From Cryobacterium breve (GTDB lineage: Bacteria > Actinomycetota > Actinomycetes > Actinomycetales > Microbacteriaceae), in assembly GCF_027594785.1 (NCBI RefSeq), contig NZ_CP075584.1:1240001-1304000 (forward strand): 64,000 nucleotides of DNA. The letters are read 5' to 3'. The translations under genes and the position numbers were made by a program. This document shows, in pieces, positions 28,419 to 39,119 of this stretch; positions within the stretch are counted from its first letter, which is position 1, and every line of letters begins with the position of its first letter. The notes below the pieces were generated by a model that saw nothing but the letters and a program-made list of their open reading frames with translations, ran no database searches and was not told the origin of the DNA.

Positions 28419-28476
28419 ACGTACTCCTCTTTGAGGCGATAAACGTGAGGCGAAAGTGTGGCGGAGCCCGTGAGTT

Positions 28477-28493
28477 GTTCCGCTCAGCAGAAC
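28477..28493. promoter_or_regulatory. putative IclR-type operator in the uronate operon control region
   Basis: Near-perfect inverted repeat GTTCCGCTCAGCAGAAC (seven of eight arm positions pair around one centre base), located in the 219-nt divergent gap, 59 bases ahead of the mutarotase-uxaB start. IclR regulators bind short GTTC/GAAC-type palindromes. The adjacent IclR gene is the obvious binder. Confidence 0.5.
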
Positions 28494-28637
28494 GCGTGTC
28501 CGTCAGATGAAACACTAGCACCGGTTGACAGCTGAGTAACAACTGCTTTCACGGTAGAGTTGCCGTATTGAGTTCCATCGGGCAGAACTGCCCTCTCATG
28601 GTGCACAATGCACAATCTTTGGCCGCAGGAGGACAAA

Positions 28638-29436
28638 ATGTCAGCGACTTTGATCGACGAATCTCACACTTCGGGCGAGGCCGGCGAGCCCGCGAAGGAC
28701 AGCGCAGCGCGCAAACTGCTGCGCGTGCTCGAAGCCGTGTCGAACCCCGGCGAAACGCACCGCCTGAGTGACCTGGTTAAAGGAGACCGGCCTGTCGAAG
28801 ACGAGCGTGTTCCGTCTCCTATCCGAACTCGTGGACGACGGCTACGTCAGCCGCACGTCGGACGGCGCGTACACCCCCGGACGCGCACTTCGGCTGCTCG
28901 GCCTGCGCCTGACTGCCAGCACGGAGGATTCGGACCGCGTGCGCACCCGGCTGCAGCGCCTGCAGCAGGACGTGCACAGCACCATCCACTTCGCCCTGCG
29001 CACCGGCGACTGGGCCACCTATGTTGAGAAGATCGAGGACACCGCGCAGCCGATCCGGATGGCGTCCCGCGTCGGCGCCCAGATCCCGTTGCACTCGACC
29101 GCGATCGGCAAGTCCGTCCTGGCCTACCTGCCCGAGAGCGAGGTACGACGCTACGCGGTGAACACCGGGCTTCCGCGGCGCACGGACAACACCATCACGG
29201 ACGTCAACCGCTTGCTCGCCGACGGTGAGCTTGTACGCAATCGCGGCTTCTCGATCGACGACGAGGAGAACGAGGAGCACATCCGCTGCATGGCGACGCC
29301 CGTTTTCGACACCCGGCACAATCTGCTGGGCGGAATCGGCATCACCACAATCGCACCTCTGGTGACGCAGGCGAAGCTCGAGTCGTACGCCCCCCTTCTC
29401 CTCACCGCGGCGCGCGACATCATGTCGCTCGTCTAG
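28638..29436 (+). CDS. IclR-family transcriptional regulator of the uronate operon (one break)
   Basis: About 265 residues after repair. N-terminal winged helix (ARKLLRVLEAVSNPGETHRL then KETGLSKTSVFRLLSELVDD) and the C-terminal IclR ligand-binding domain (SRVGAQIPLHSTAIGKSVLAY, GIGITTIAPL). ATG 28638 follows GCAGGAGGAC. The frame breaks near 28778-28783 in GTTAAAGGAG; one A fewer gives LSDLVKETGLSK, a simple homopolymer error and not the AGCT motif. Divergent from mutarotase-uxaB, so by analogy with KdgR it probably senses KDG or a related intermediate and represses the operon. Confidence 0.85.
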
Positions 29437-29473
29437 CTCATCCTCGTCCGGGACCGCTCACGCGCGCGCCGGC

Positions 29474-29515
29474 TTCGGCAGGCCGCTACCAAAAAGGCGG
29501 GCGCGGCCTGCCGAA
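29474..29515. terminator. bidirectional terminator
   Basis: Perfect 13-bp inverted repeat TTCGGCAGGCCGC / GCGGCCTGCCGAA with a 16-nt loop containing AAAAA, between the convergent ends of the IclR gene and the glutamate dehydrogenase gene. Confidence 0.75.
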
Positions 29516-29534
29516 ACCTGCGCGGGCGCGCGGC

Positions 29535-32500
29535 CTACCGCCGCACGATCGAGCGCAGCAGTCGCATCGCCACCGAGAGCGACGCCATGTCGTCCTGGCC
29601 GAGGGCGTTGACCTCGTCGAACACGCTGCGTGAGCGGGCAAGCTTTTCGGCGTTGAGTTCCTCCCAGGCGAGGAGACGGTGTTCCGCTTTTCCCGCATCC
29701 GTCGCCTCGAGCACGGCCGTGGTGATGTCGGCGACCGTCGAGTAGAGGTCGTCGCGCAGGGCCGCGCGGGCGAGGGCCTGCCAGCGGTCCGTGCGCGGCA
29801 GCGCGGTGATGCGCTCAAGCAGGTTGTCCACGCCGAACCGGTCGTAAACCGTGTAGTAGACGGAGGCGACGTCCCCGAGCTGTTCGCCGGACTGCGCCGC
29901 GATCTTCACGACGTCGAGCAGGGCGAAGGCCTCGAAGAGCTGGGTCCAGCGGTGGCCGAGGCCGGAGGGCAGGCCCCACTCCTCCGCCTTGGTGAGCAGC
30001 GACCCGAGCCGGGTCTGGTCGGCGCCGCGCACGTAGTCACCGAGGTGCGCACGGACGAGCGCGATCTGCGGCTTGTACTGCGCCACGACCTCGGCGACCG
30101 ATTGCGAACCGCCGTGGTTGACCTGCCAGCGCACGGCCCGGTCGAGCAGCCGGCGGATGTCGAGGTGGATCGCCGTCCAGTGCGCCGTCGGGAACGACTT
30201 GGGCAGGGCGCTCAGCTCGGCGACCATGGCCTCGAGCTCGAAGATCTCCCGGAGCGCGGCGAACGCCCGGGCGATCGCCGCCGGGGTCGCGCTGGTCTCC
30301 TCCATCGCACGGAAGGCGAAGGTCACTCCCCCGAGGTTGATCATGTCGTTCGCGACGACGGTCGCGATGATCTCCCGGCGCAACGGATGCGTGTCGAGCT
30401 CGGCGTCGAAGCGTTCGGCAAGCTGGCGGGGGAAGTACCGGCGCAGGGTGCCGCGGAACCAGGGGTCCTCCGCGAGGTCGCTGTCGCGCAGTGCGGTCGC
30501 GAGCTCGATCTTGGCGTAGGCGGCGAGCACCGAGAGCTCTGGCGAGGTCAGGCCCTGACCCCGGTCGATCCGCTCGTGCAGTTCCACGGTGGTCGGCAGC
30601 GCCTCGAGCTCGCGGTTCAGGTCACCGGATGCCTCGAGCGAGTCCATCAGGCGTTCGTAGCTCGGGCTCCAGCTCGCGACCTTGACCCGGTCGTTCAGCA
30701 GCAGGATGTTCTGGTCGACGTTGTCCTCCAGGACCAGCCGGCCGACCTCATCCGTCATCGCGGCGAGGAACTCGGGGCGTTCCGCGGCGCTGAGCTTGCC
30801 GGCCGCGACCATCCGGTCGACGAAGATCTTGATGTTGACCTCGTGGTCGGAGCAGTCGACACCGGCGGAGTTGTCGATCGCGTCGGTGTTGAGCAGCACG
30901 CCGGCCAGTGCGGCCTCGATTCGGCCGCGCTGGGTGAGGCCGAGGTTGCCGCCCTCGCCGACGACCTTGACGCGGAGGTCGCGGCCGTCGACGCGGATGG
31001 CGTCGTTGGCCTTGTCGCCGACCTGCGCCGCGGTTTCGGTGCTCGCCTTGACGTAGGTGCCGATGCCGCCGTTGTAGAGGAGGTCGGCGGGGGCCGTGAG
31101 GATCGCGCGGAGCAGGCTCCGGCGGGCTCAGGTGCGTCACGTTCTCGGGCAGTCCGAGTACGGCGCGCACCTCTGCCGAGATCGGGACCACCTTGGCCTG
31201 CCGCGGGAAGACCCCGCCGCCGGCGCTGATCAGGCTCGAATCGTAGTCCGCCCAGGAGGACCGGGGCAGTTCGAAGAGCCGGCGCCGTTCGGCGAAGGAC
31301 ACGGCCGGGTCGGGGTTCGGGTCGAGGAACACGTGCCGGTGGTCGAAGGCCGCGACCAGCTTGATGTGCTCGGAGAGCAGCATCCCGTTGCCGAAGACGT
31401 CGCCGGACATGTCGCCGATCCCGACGACGGTGAATTCCTCGTTCTGGGTGTCGAGGTCGAGTTCACCGAAGTGGCGCTTGACCGACTCCCACGCCCCGCG
31501 GGCCGTGATGCCCATGGCCTTGTGGTCGTACCCGATCGACCCGCCGGAGGCGAAGGCGTCGCCGAGCCAGAAGCCGTAGTCGGCGGAGAGGCCGTTGGCG
31601 ATGTCGGAGAACGTCGCCGTGCCCTTGTCGGCGGCGACGACGAGGTAGGAGTCGTTGTCGTCATGGCGCACGACATTCGCCGGGGGAACGACCTGCTCGC
31701 CGGCATCCGTCAGCACGAGGTTGTCGGTCAGGTCGAGCATGCCCCGAATGAAGGTCTTATAGGCGTCGATGCCTTCGGCGAGCCACGCGGCCCGGTTGAC
31801 CGTGGGGTCCGGCAGCTTCTTCGCGAAGAACCCGCCCTTGGCGCCGGTCGGCACGATCACGGCGTTCTTGACGGTCTGCGCCTTGACGAGCCCGAGCACC
31901 TCGGTGCGGAAGTCTTCGCGCCGGTCCGACCAGCGCAGCCCGCCGCGGGCGACCGTGCCGAAGCGCAGGTGCACGCCCTCGACGCGCGGCGAGTACACCC
32001 AGATCTCGAACATCGGCTTCGGGAACGGCAGCGCCTCGATGCGGCTCGGATCGAGCTTGATGCTCAGGTAGGGCTTGTTCTGGAAGTAGTTCGTGCGCAG
32101 CGTCGCCTCGATGAGGTTCAGGAGCACCCGGAGCACCCGGTCCGCGTCGAGGGTGGCGACCTGTTCGATGGCCGCGGCGGAACTGCGCGCGCACCTCCTC
32201 GGTGCGACGGATACGTTCGGTCTCGTCCCGCGCGGGGTCGAACCGGGCCTCGAAGAGGTCGACGAGCCCGCCCGAGACGGCGGGGTTGGCGAGGAGCGTG
32301 TCTCCGACGAAGTCGTAGGAGTTGGTGTTGCCCATCTGGCGCAGGTACTTGGCGTAACTGCGGAGGATGACGACGCGGCGCCAGGGCATGCCCTCGCGCA
32401 GGACCAGGCGGTCGAGGCCGTCTGACTCGATGGCACCGCTGACCGCTGCGCCGAAGGAGTCGGCGAGCAGGTCTCCGGTGCCGACCGGGTCGACGCCTGA

Positions 32501-34390
32501 CGGGTAGCGCAGGCCGAGGTCGTAGAGGAAGAATTCGCGCCCGTCGGAGGTCCTGATCTCGAAGGGCACCTCGTCGAGCACCTCGATGCCGAGGTTCTGG
32601 AAGTACGGCAGGATCTGGCTGAGGCTCTGCGACTCCATCATGTAGAGCTTCACCCGGGCGTCTTCGGCGGGCCGGTCGGCGGCGTTCGGCGAGAGGTAGA
32701 CGTGCACGCTCGGGCGGGGCGACCCCGTCACGGATGCCGCGGCATCCCGCGCGGCCGCGGTCTTCAGTCCCGCGGCGTAGGCCTCGAACCTGCTGATGTC
32801 GACGAGGGCGTCCTCGACCTCGTAGTCGACCTGGTAGCTCGGAGGGAACGCCTCCGCCCAGAGGTGCGCGAGCCTGGGCTCGTGCAGCTGCTCGGTGATC
32901 CCCTCGGCCCAGGAACGCACGGCCATGGCGAGGCGTGGTTCGAGGGCCGCGGCGAGCGCGGCGACGTCGTCGTTCGTTCCGACCGTGGCCGTCTTCGGCA
33001 GGCGGATCCGGTAGAACAGGCGGGCGAGGGTGGACTCCGTCATCCGGGCCTCGAAGTCGAGGGACTCCGCGTCGAAGGTCTCGGTCAGTTCCTTCTCGAT
33101 CCGGAGCCGTACCGCCGTCGTGTACCGGTCGCGCGGGAAGTAGACGAGGGCGGACATGAAGCGGCCGAATGAGTCAGGGCGGAGGAAGAGCCGGGTGCGC
33201 CGGCGTTCCTGCAGTCGCTGGATGGCGACGGCCGTGGCGACGAGGGTGGGCACGTCGATCTGGAAGAGCTCGTCGCGCGGGTAGGTCTCGAGGATGCCGA
33301 GCAGGTCCTTGTCGCTGTGCGACCCGGGCGGGAAGCCGACCTCGTTCATGACGGCGTCGATCTTCTCGCGGAGGATCGGGACGTCACGCACGGAGCTCGT
33401 GTACGCGCTCACGGCGAAGAGGCCGATGAAACGCTGTTCCCCGTTGACGTTGCCGTCGGCGTCGAAGCTCTTGATACCGATGTAGTCGAAATAGGCGGGG
33501 CGGTGCACGCTTGACCGGGAGTTGGCCTTGGTGATCACGAGGGCGCGCCGTTCGCGGGCCATCGTGCGCCCGGCATCCGTCAGGTGCTGGATCTCGTGAC
33601 CGTCCTTCACCGCGCGCAACAGGCCGAGACCGCTGTCGGGTCGGATGGTGAGAACGTCCTCGCCGTCGATGGACTCGAGGTCGTATTCGCGGTAGCCGAG
33701 GAAGGTGAAGTTGTCCTGGTCGAGCCAGTGCAGCAGGTCCCTGGCCTGCTCCACGTCCGGGATGCCCTCGGCGTGCGGCAACCTCCCGAGTGCGTCGGCG
33801 ATCTGAACGGACTTCGAGCGCATCGCCGGCCAGTCGTCCACGGCGGCCCGCACGTCGTGGAGCACTCGCGCGATCCCCTCGATCAGGCGCTCGCGGGCCT
33901 CGACGCTCGCGCGGTCGATCTCGATCGCGATCCACGACTCGAGATGCGGCGAGTCGTCCTCGGTACCGAGCAGGTGGGAGATGTCGGGCATCGCGGACGT
34001 GTCGCCGCTTGAGACGCCCGCGTTGACGGGCATCCGGGTGGCTCCGACGAGCTCGTGGGTCTCCCGGTTGCGGGTGACGACGAGCAGGGGGTGCACGACC
34101 AGGTGGATGGCCGCGTGCTGGCGCACCAATTCGGCGTTGACCGAGTCGACGAGGAACGGCATGTCGTCGGTGACGATATAGAGGATGCTGCGATCGGCTT
34201 CGGTGAGGATCTCGACGTTCGCGGTCTTCGCCGGCCTCGTGAGGGCGACCTGCCAGTGGCTCTCCGCCCGCGCGCGCAGCGTGGCCGGATCGTACTCCCG
34301 GGCATCATCACCGAGGTGCTCGTAGTAGTCGGCGACGAAGGCCTCGGTCGAGGACCCGGTAGACATTTCGGACGACGATTTTGACGACAT
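29535..34390 (-). CDS. NAD-specific glutamate dehydrogenase, 180-kDa class (two breaks)
   Basis: About 1617 residues after repair, the normal size for the large class. Oxidatively deaminates glutamate to 2-oxoglutarate with NAD+. Visible blocks are the long N-terminal regulatory region ([16 protein letters not shown]), [60 protein letters not shown] (catalytic region), [20 protein letters not shown] (dinucleotide-binding region) and [20 protein letters not shown]. Breaks: 31113-31119 (CAGGCTC; the fix reads [15 protein letters not shown]) and about 32175-32188, where CCGCGG replaces a likely CCGGG (fix [14 protein letters not shown]). Start at ATG 34390; upstream in-frame codons lack homology. 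Links amino-acid carbon to the TCA cycle. Confidence 0.9.
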
Positions 34391-34654
34391 TGACAAAAGG
34401 CACCCATTCACTTCTGATCCCGCTCGCTGTTGAACGAGGACCGCTTGGACCCCCATCGTAGTTTCGTTCCCCGATGTCCGCACATCGACTCCGCACCTCG
34501 TGAGCGATGACCTGCGGGCTGACCTATCGGGCGGCTATGAGTCTGCCTATACTCGCGACAGTTGCCATTCGGGCTCCACGCCGCGAATCGGATGATGTCC
34601 CTCCGGTCGCCTCTGAAAACACAACACACGCACTCCACAAGGGAGTCCACCACC

Positions 34655-35540
34655 ATGAAACTCGCGTCTGCTCTGCGTGCCATCGCCCTGATGTCGGTCC
34701 TCGTCTGTGCCGGAGGAGGCGCGGTGACCGCGGTCGCCGCGGATCCCGGCGGCGGGCTCTCCCCGGCATCCGCCGGCCAGAGTACGGCTCCGAGCCCGAT
34801 ACCGGGCGGCGCGGCGCGGGTCGCCGTCGGCACGTCACCCTCCGGCATCACGACGACGACGACCTCGGGGACGCCGCGGACCGGGGGTGTGCCGACCGCC
34901 AATATCGTGGGGTCGACCGGCACGATGAAGGACTTCCTCGTGTCGGTGCTCAGCGACGTGGACGCCTATTGGACCGGCGTGTGGAAGGACGACGGCCGCC
35001 CGGCGCCCTTCGTGACCTACGCTTTCCCCGCGGCGGGCGAGGTCGTTCCGTCACTGTGTGCGCCGGGCTTCTCCGATGACATGAGCGCGTACTACTGCCT
35101 GTACGACGACAAGATCACCGTCTCGCAGAGTCTCGCCCAGAAGATCTGGGACGGCACCCTGTACGCGAACACCGATGGCACCAAGACCCATAAGACGGGC
35201 GACTTCTCGGTGGCCTACGTCGTCGCGCACGAGTACGCGCACGAGCCTGCAGAACGAGATCGGCATCTTCAGCACCGCCGGCTCGATCTACCCGGTCTAC
35301 AAGATCGAGCTGCACGCCGACTGCTGGGCGGGGGTCTGGGCGAAGTCGGCGGAAGACGAGGGGATCCTCGACCCGGGCGACATCACGGAGGCCAGCCAGA
35401 CGACTCTCGACCTCGGCGACTACGCGTTCGACAACCCGCAGCACCACGGCACCCCCGAGCAGCGCAACCAGGCCTTCCTGGAAGGGTACGACGGCGGCGA
35501 CGAAGGATCGTGCGACGGCTGGCTCAATGACACGTACTGA
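34655..35540 (+). CDS. secreted neutral zinc metallopeptidase, YpfJ-like (one break)
   Basis: About 294 residues after repair. The signal peptide (KLASALRAIALMSVLVCAGG) is followed by a low-complexity stretch, then a metallopeptidase domain: FLVSVLSDVDAYWTGVWKD, APGFSDDMSAYYCLYDDKI, zinc motif VAHEYAHELQNEIG (HExxH) and LHADCWAGVWAKSAEDEGIL (third-ligand region). The frame breaks at 35243-35249 (GAGCCTG), exactly beside HExxH; one C fewer gives HEYAHELQNEIG and restores family spacing. ATG 34655 follows AAGGGAG. Probably an extracytoplasmic protease. The 264-nt gap from glutamate dehydrogenase is a divergent promoter region with nothing else recognised. Confidence 0.82.
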
Positions 35541-35606
35541 CCTCACCCCTTAATGGGGGTAGACCGGAGTCGTTGAATATAGGGGGGACGCTGCAAGGCT
35601 GGACGT

Positions 35607-36515
35607 ATGTCCGATTCTCAGCAAACAGTGAGTTCACCCCCAGAATTCGGTGGAAGCAATCTCCCGCCCGCACCTCCGGTACCCCCGGTGGGTCCGGTAG
35701 GACCGGGCGGTCCCGCGCCGCTCGCCCCCGCCAAGAACACCTTCGGCCTGGTGTCCCTGATCGTCGGCGCCGTCGCCTTCGTGGGCGCGTTCATTCCGAT
35801 CATCAACTACGTGTCCGGATTCGCGGCGATCGCCGGACTCGTCTTCGGCATCATCGCCGTGACCAGAAAGGGCAAGCCGAAGGGGCTCGCGAAGGGCGGG
35901 ATCGCGGCATCCGGTGTGGCCCTTCTGCTGTCGATCGTGCTGGCGATCGTGTACACGGTCGGCTTCGTCGCCGCCGTCCATGACGCCCAGGGCCTGAAGT
36001 CGGGCTCGTCGAGCGACACCTCCGGCGACAGCCTGACCGACCCCACCGAGGTTCCCTCGAACGAGGGCGATGTCGGAACCCGCACCAACCCGGCACCGAT
36101 CGGCACGACCATCGCGACGACCGCAGACGGCCAGCCGGAGTATGAGATCACCCTCGGCGCCCCGACCCTGAACGCCGACGCGATCATCGCGGCTGAGAAC
36201 CAATTCAACGACGCCGCACCCGCCGGCATGCAGTACGCCATGGTGCCGATCACGGTCACCTATCAGGGCGCCAAGACCGGCACCCCGTGGATGGACCTCG
36301 ACGTGTCCTTCGTGTCCGCCGCCGGAACCACGCACAGTGAAAACGACAGCTCGGTCGTCGGCCCCGCGCCGCTGTCCGACATCCACGAGCTCTACCCCGC
36401 CGGAACGGCGACCGGCAATGTCGTGATCGCCATCCCGACAGCGGATGCCGCGACCGGCACCTGGGTCATCTCGCAGTCGTTCAGCGACGAGAAGTTCTAC
36501 TCGGCAGCACAGTAG
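35607..36515 (+). CDS. membrane-anchored protein with DUF4190-like and DUF4352-like parts
   Basis: 302 residues. A Pro/Gly-rich N-terminus (residues ~15-45) precedes two closely spaced hydrophobic helices (FGLVSLIVGAVAFVGAFIPI, GIAASGVALLLSIVLAIVYT) separated by the basic loop RKGKPKGLAKG, the usual DUF4190 arrangement. The extracellular C-terminal ~170 residues form a beta-rich domain (YEITLGAPTLNAD, MQYAMVPITVTYQG, ATGTWVISQSFSDEKFY) resembling DUF4352 immunoglobulin-like modules. Function unknown; probably surface-exposed. Confidence 0.7.
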   Translation: MSDSQQTVSSPPEFGGSNLPPAPPVPPVGPVGPGGPAPLAPAKNTFGLVSLIVGAVAFVGAFIPIINYVSGFAAIAGLVFGIIAVTRKGKPKGLAKGGIAASGVALLLSIVLAIVYTVGFVAAVHDAQGLKSGSSSDTSGDSLTDPTEVPSNEGDVGTRTNPAPIGTTIATTADGQPEYEITLGAPTLNADAIIAAENQFNDAAPAGMQYAMVPITVTYQGAKTGTPWMDLDVSFVSAAGTTHSENDSSVVGPAPLSDIHELYPAGTATGNVVIAIPTADAATGTWVISQSFSDEKFYSAAQ

Positions 36516-36531
36516 GCCCGCCCGCGCTGTT

Positions 36532-36586
36532 CGGTTACGGAGAAAGCACCCTCGCCCACGCGACGAGGGTGCTTTCTCCGTAACCG
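36532..36586. repeat. palindromic intergenic repeat, copy C
   Basis: Perfect inverted repeat with 23-bp arms (CGGTTACGGAGAAAGCACCC plus TCG, and its complement) around a 9-nt loop, 17 bases after the stop of the DUF4190-like gene. It shares the CGGAGAAA(A/G)CACC core with copies A and B. Confidence 0.88.
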
Positions 36587-36731
36587 AGGTGTTGAGGGCG
36601 TTTGTCGGGTCGCCCGAAAACGCGGTTGCGGCGCGCGACGAGGAGACTACGCTCTCCCGTGGAATGATCCATTCGCGGCTTCGGCCCGCTCGGCTCCTGC
36701 CGCATGTCATTACTTCAAAGGAGAAAATGTC

Positions 36732-37157
36732 ATGGAATACATCACGTGGTTTGCCCCGATCCTGCCCGGCAAGACCGAGGCCTGGCAGGCCTTCGCCGCG
36801 GAGATGAGCGGCGCGCGCCGCGAGGAGCACGAGCGGTCCCGCCGTCGGATGGGCCTGCGCCGCGAGGTCGCCTCGCTCATGTCGACCCCGCAGGGCGACT
36901 TCGTCGCGCTCTATCACGAGGCCGACGACCTCGCCCGGATGTTCCGCGACTTCGCCACCTCCCAGGACCCCCACGACGTGTGGTTCCGGGACAAGATGAT
37001 CGAGTTCCACGGGCTCACGCCCGAGATGCTGCAGGGTCCTCCGCCCGCGCACCTGGTGCTCGACTACAACGAGGAGACCTGGGCCCGGCAGGGCGCCGGA
37101 CGTGGCGAGGGCCACGGCGAGGGGCGTAGCGGGGCCCGAACATCCGACACCGAGTAG
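36732..37157 (+). CDS. conserved hypothetical protein (DUF6176-like)
   Basis: 141 residues. It begins MEYITWFAPILPGKTEAWQA, has an Arg-rich helix (RREEHERSRRRMGLRREVAS), LYHEADDLARMFRDFATSQD and PPPAHLVLDY, then a Gly/Arg-rich tail. It looks like a small alpha/beta-barrel-type (dimeric ferredoxin-like) protein. AAGGAG is upstream of ATG 36732. Function unknown; the family name is from memory and unverified. Confidence 0.6.
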   Translation: MEYITWFAPILPGKTEAWQAFAAEMSGARREEHERSRRRMGLRREVASLMSTPQGDFVALYHEADDLARMFRDFATSQDPHDVWFRDKMIEFHGLTPEMLQGPPPAHLVLDYNEETWARQGAGRGEGHGEGRSGARTSDTE

Positions 37158-37206
37158 GACCGGGGCGCACCGGCAACGTGTCAGCGGCCGCTCGTAGGAT
37201 GAGGGC

Positions 37207-38183
37207 ATGCGCGCAATTCTGGTACCCGTACCCGGAGGGCCCGACGCCCTCACCCTTTCGACCGTGGCCGACCTGGAGGTCGGGCCCAGGGACATCCGCA
37301 TTCGGGTAGCCGCCGCCGGCGTCAACCGAGCGGATGTCTCCCAACGGCAGGGCTACTACCCCTCACCCGCCGGGGCCCCGGCCTGGCCGGGCCTTGAGGT
37401 GTCGGGAATCGTGACCGAGGTCGGCAGCGCGGCCACGCTCTTCGCCGTCGGCGAACGGGTCTGTGCGCTGCTCGCGGGCGGCGGCTACGCGGCTGAGGCC
37501 GTCGTGCACGAGGAGCTCGCCCTGCCCGTGCCCGAAGCGATCGATCTCGTCGACGCGGCCGCACTGCCCGAGGCACTCGCCACGGTCTGGTCGAACGTGT
37601 TCCTGGCGGCCGGGCTGCAGAGCGGCGAGACGCTGCTCGTCCACGGCGGAGCAAGCGGAATCGGCACGACCGCGATCCAGCTGGCCCGGCTCGCCGGCGC
37701 GCGCGTCGCGGTCACGGCAGGCTCCCCGAGAAGCTCGCGGTGTGCCGCGAACTCGGCGCCGACATCCTGATCGACTATCGCAGCCAGGACTTCACCGCCG
37801 AGATCGACCGCGCCACCGAGGGGCACGGCGCCGACGTGATCCTCGACATCATGGGCGGCTCCTACGCAGCGCGCAATATCGCGGCGCTCGCCCTCGACGG
37901 GCGCATCATGGTCATCGCCAACCAGAGCGGCCAGGATGCCGTGTTCAACCCGATGTACCTCATGCAGAAGCGCGGCCGCTACTGGGGCACGACCCTGCGC
38001 GCCCGGCCGTTCGCCGAGAAGGCCGCGATCATCGCGGCCCTCCGCACGGATGCCTGGCCCTGGCTCGAATCCGGAGCCTTCCGTCCCGTGGTCGACAGCC
38101 GGTACCCGTTCAGCGACGCGGCGTCCGCGCATCGCCGGATGGAGGCATCCGCCCACATCGGCAAGATCGTGCTCGTGCCCTGA
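37207..38183 (+). CDS. NAD(P)H quinone oxidoreductase, PIG3/zeta-crystallin type (one break)
   Basis: About 325 residues after repair. Medium-chain reductase without zinc: MRAILVPVPGGPDALTLSTV, GVNRADVSQRQGYYPSP, the family signature LLVHGGASGIGTTAIQLARL for NADP binding, and DVILDIMGGSYAARNIAALA. The frame breaks near 37724-37732, where GGCTCCCCGAG needs one more base to read VTAGSPEKLAVCRELGAD, so a base is missing here, unlike the AGCT insertions. It reduces quinones or enones; substrate unknown. Confidence 0.85.
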
Positions 38184-38271
38184 GCCCGGAAGTTTCGTCT
38201 GGCGTGTCGGCGGCGCGGCTCGTAAAATCGGCATCTAGAACGGAGCCGGTGCCGGGCGACGGAGGCGCAGC

Positions 38272-39016
38272 ATGGAACTTCACATCAGGGATGGCCTCAC
38301 GGCGGCCCAGGGGGTCGCCCTGCAGGTCGAAGCCCATTCCATTCAGAATCTCCTGCGCGACGGGCACCGTTCCATCCAGGACATCCGGCACATCGCGGCG
38401 AGCGCCGATTCGGTCTTCGTGCTGGCGTCGATCGGCGTCGAGCGGGCGATGAAGCTCCTGCTGGGCCTCGGCAGCTTGCGGGACGAAGGTCGCTGGCCAC
38501 CACCGTTGCGGATCCTTGGCTGGGGTGAGACGCTCGTGGAGCCTCGACGCGAGCCTCGAGGACGCCCTGGCCGTGAGCGCCCTCGTTGCGCGACACCGCG
38601 ACTACTCCGCGCTGCTTCTGGACGACCATCGGACTGACCGGCTCTGGCACCCGCTCGTCGATGTCCTCGACTGCTACGGTCCCGCTCATCAGTTCTCCGT
38701 CGTCGACCGGCTCGCCGAGGTCGACGACTATTGGGAGGCACCCCTGGATTCCTGGAATCGCTTCGAATTCGCCATCCTCAGCCACCGTCCCACGCTCGCC
38801 GAGATCCTCACCTCCCCGCTCGAGGGTCTGACCGGCCGGAGGGAGATCAGCGACGAGGCCGCGCGTGCCCTGCTGCGCTGGTGGAACCTGATCCACCAGT
38901 TCTGCGCGGAGGGATGTTTCGGCGAGCGCGGCACCACGCTCAGTGCGCAGCTCGCTCCGCCGGGCCCGGAGTCCGAGCTGACCGGGGCGCCGGTCGTGTC
39001 CCCCTTCGCCAGCTGA
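38272..39016 (+). CDS. hypothetical protein, all-alpha, possibly HEPN-like (one break)
   Basis: About 247 residues after repair. The frame breaks at 38539-38545 (GAGCCTC); one C fewer gives ETLVELDASLEDALAVSALV. Helical; the segment VFVLASIGVERAMKLLLGLG with RDEGRW resembles a HEPN-type helix pair, and RHRDYSALLLDDHRTDRLWH is the most charged conserved-looking region. I do not recognise a family with certainty and see no HEPN R-x4-H catalytic motif beyond doubt. It stands alone between the quinone reductase and the E1 alpha gene. Confidence 0.55.
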
Positions 39017-39119
39017 AATCAAGGCCCTATCGGGGGTGGCCGGCGCGGTCGTACCGTGGGCCTCATCAGCGTGCACCGCGGCATCCGCCTCGCCCGCGCG
39101 CGAGTCGTGAGGAGAAGCA

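Noticed and set aside
28525-28560. Sigma-70 type promoter TTGACA ... TAGAGT ahead of the IclR gene
   Set aside because: The spacing of 24 bases is too long for a normal promoter.
32870-32885. GAGCCTG at 32875 as another break site
   Set aside because: Here the frame is correct through HEPRLAHLW in the glutamate dehydrogenase gene, so this GAGCCTG is genuine.
38272-39016. HEPN ribonuclease toxin
   Set aside because: Helical pattern is suggestive, but no clear R-x4-H catalytic motif and no adjacent antitoxin were found.
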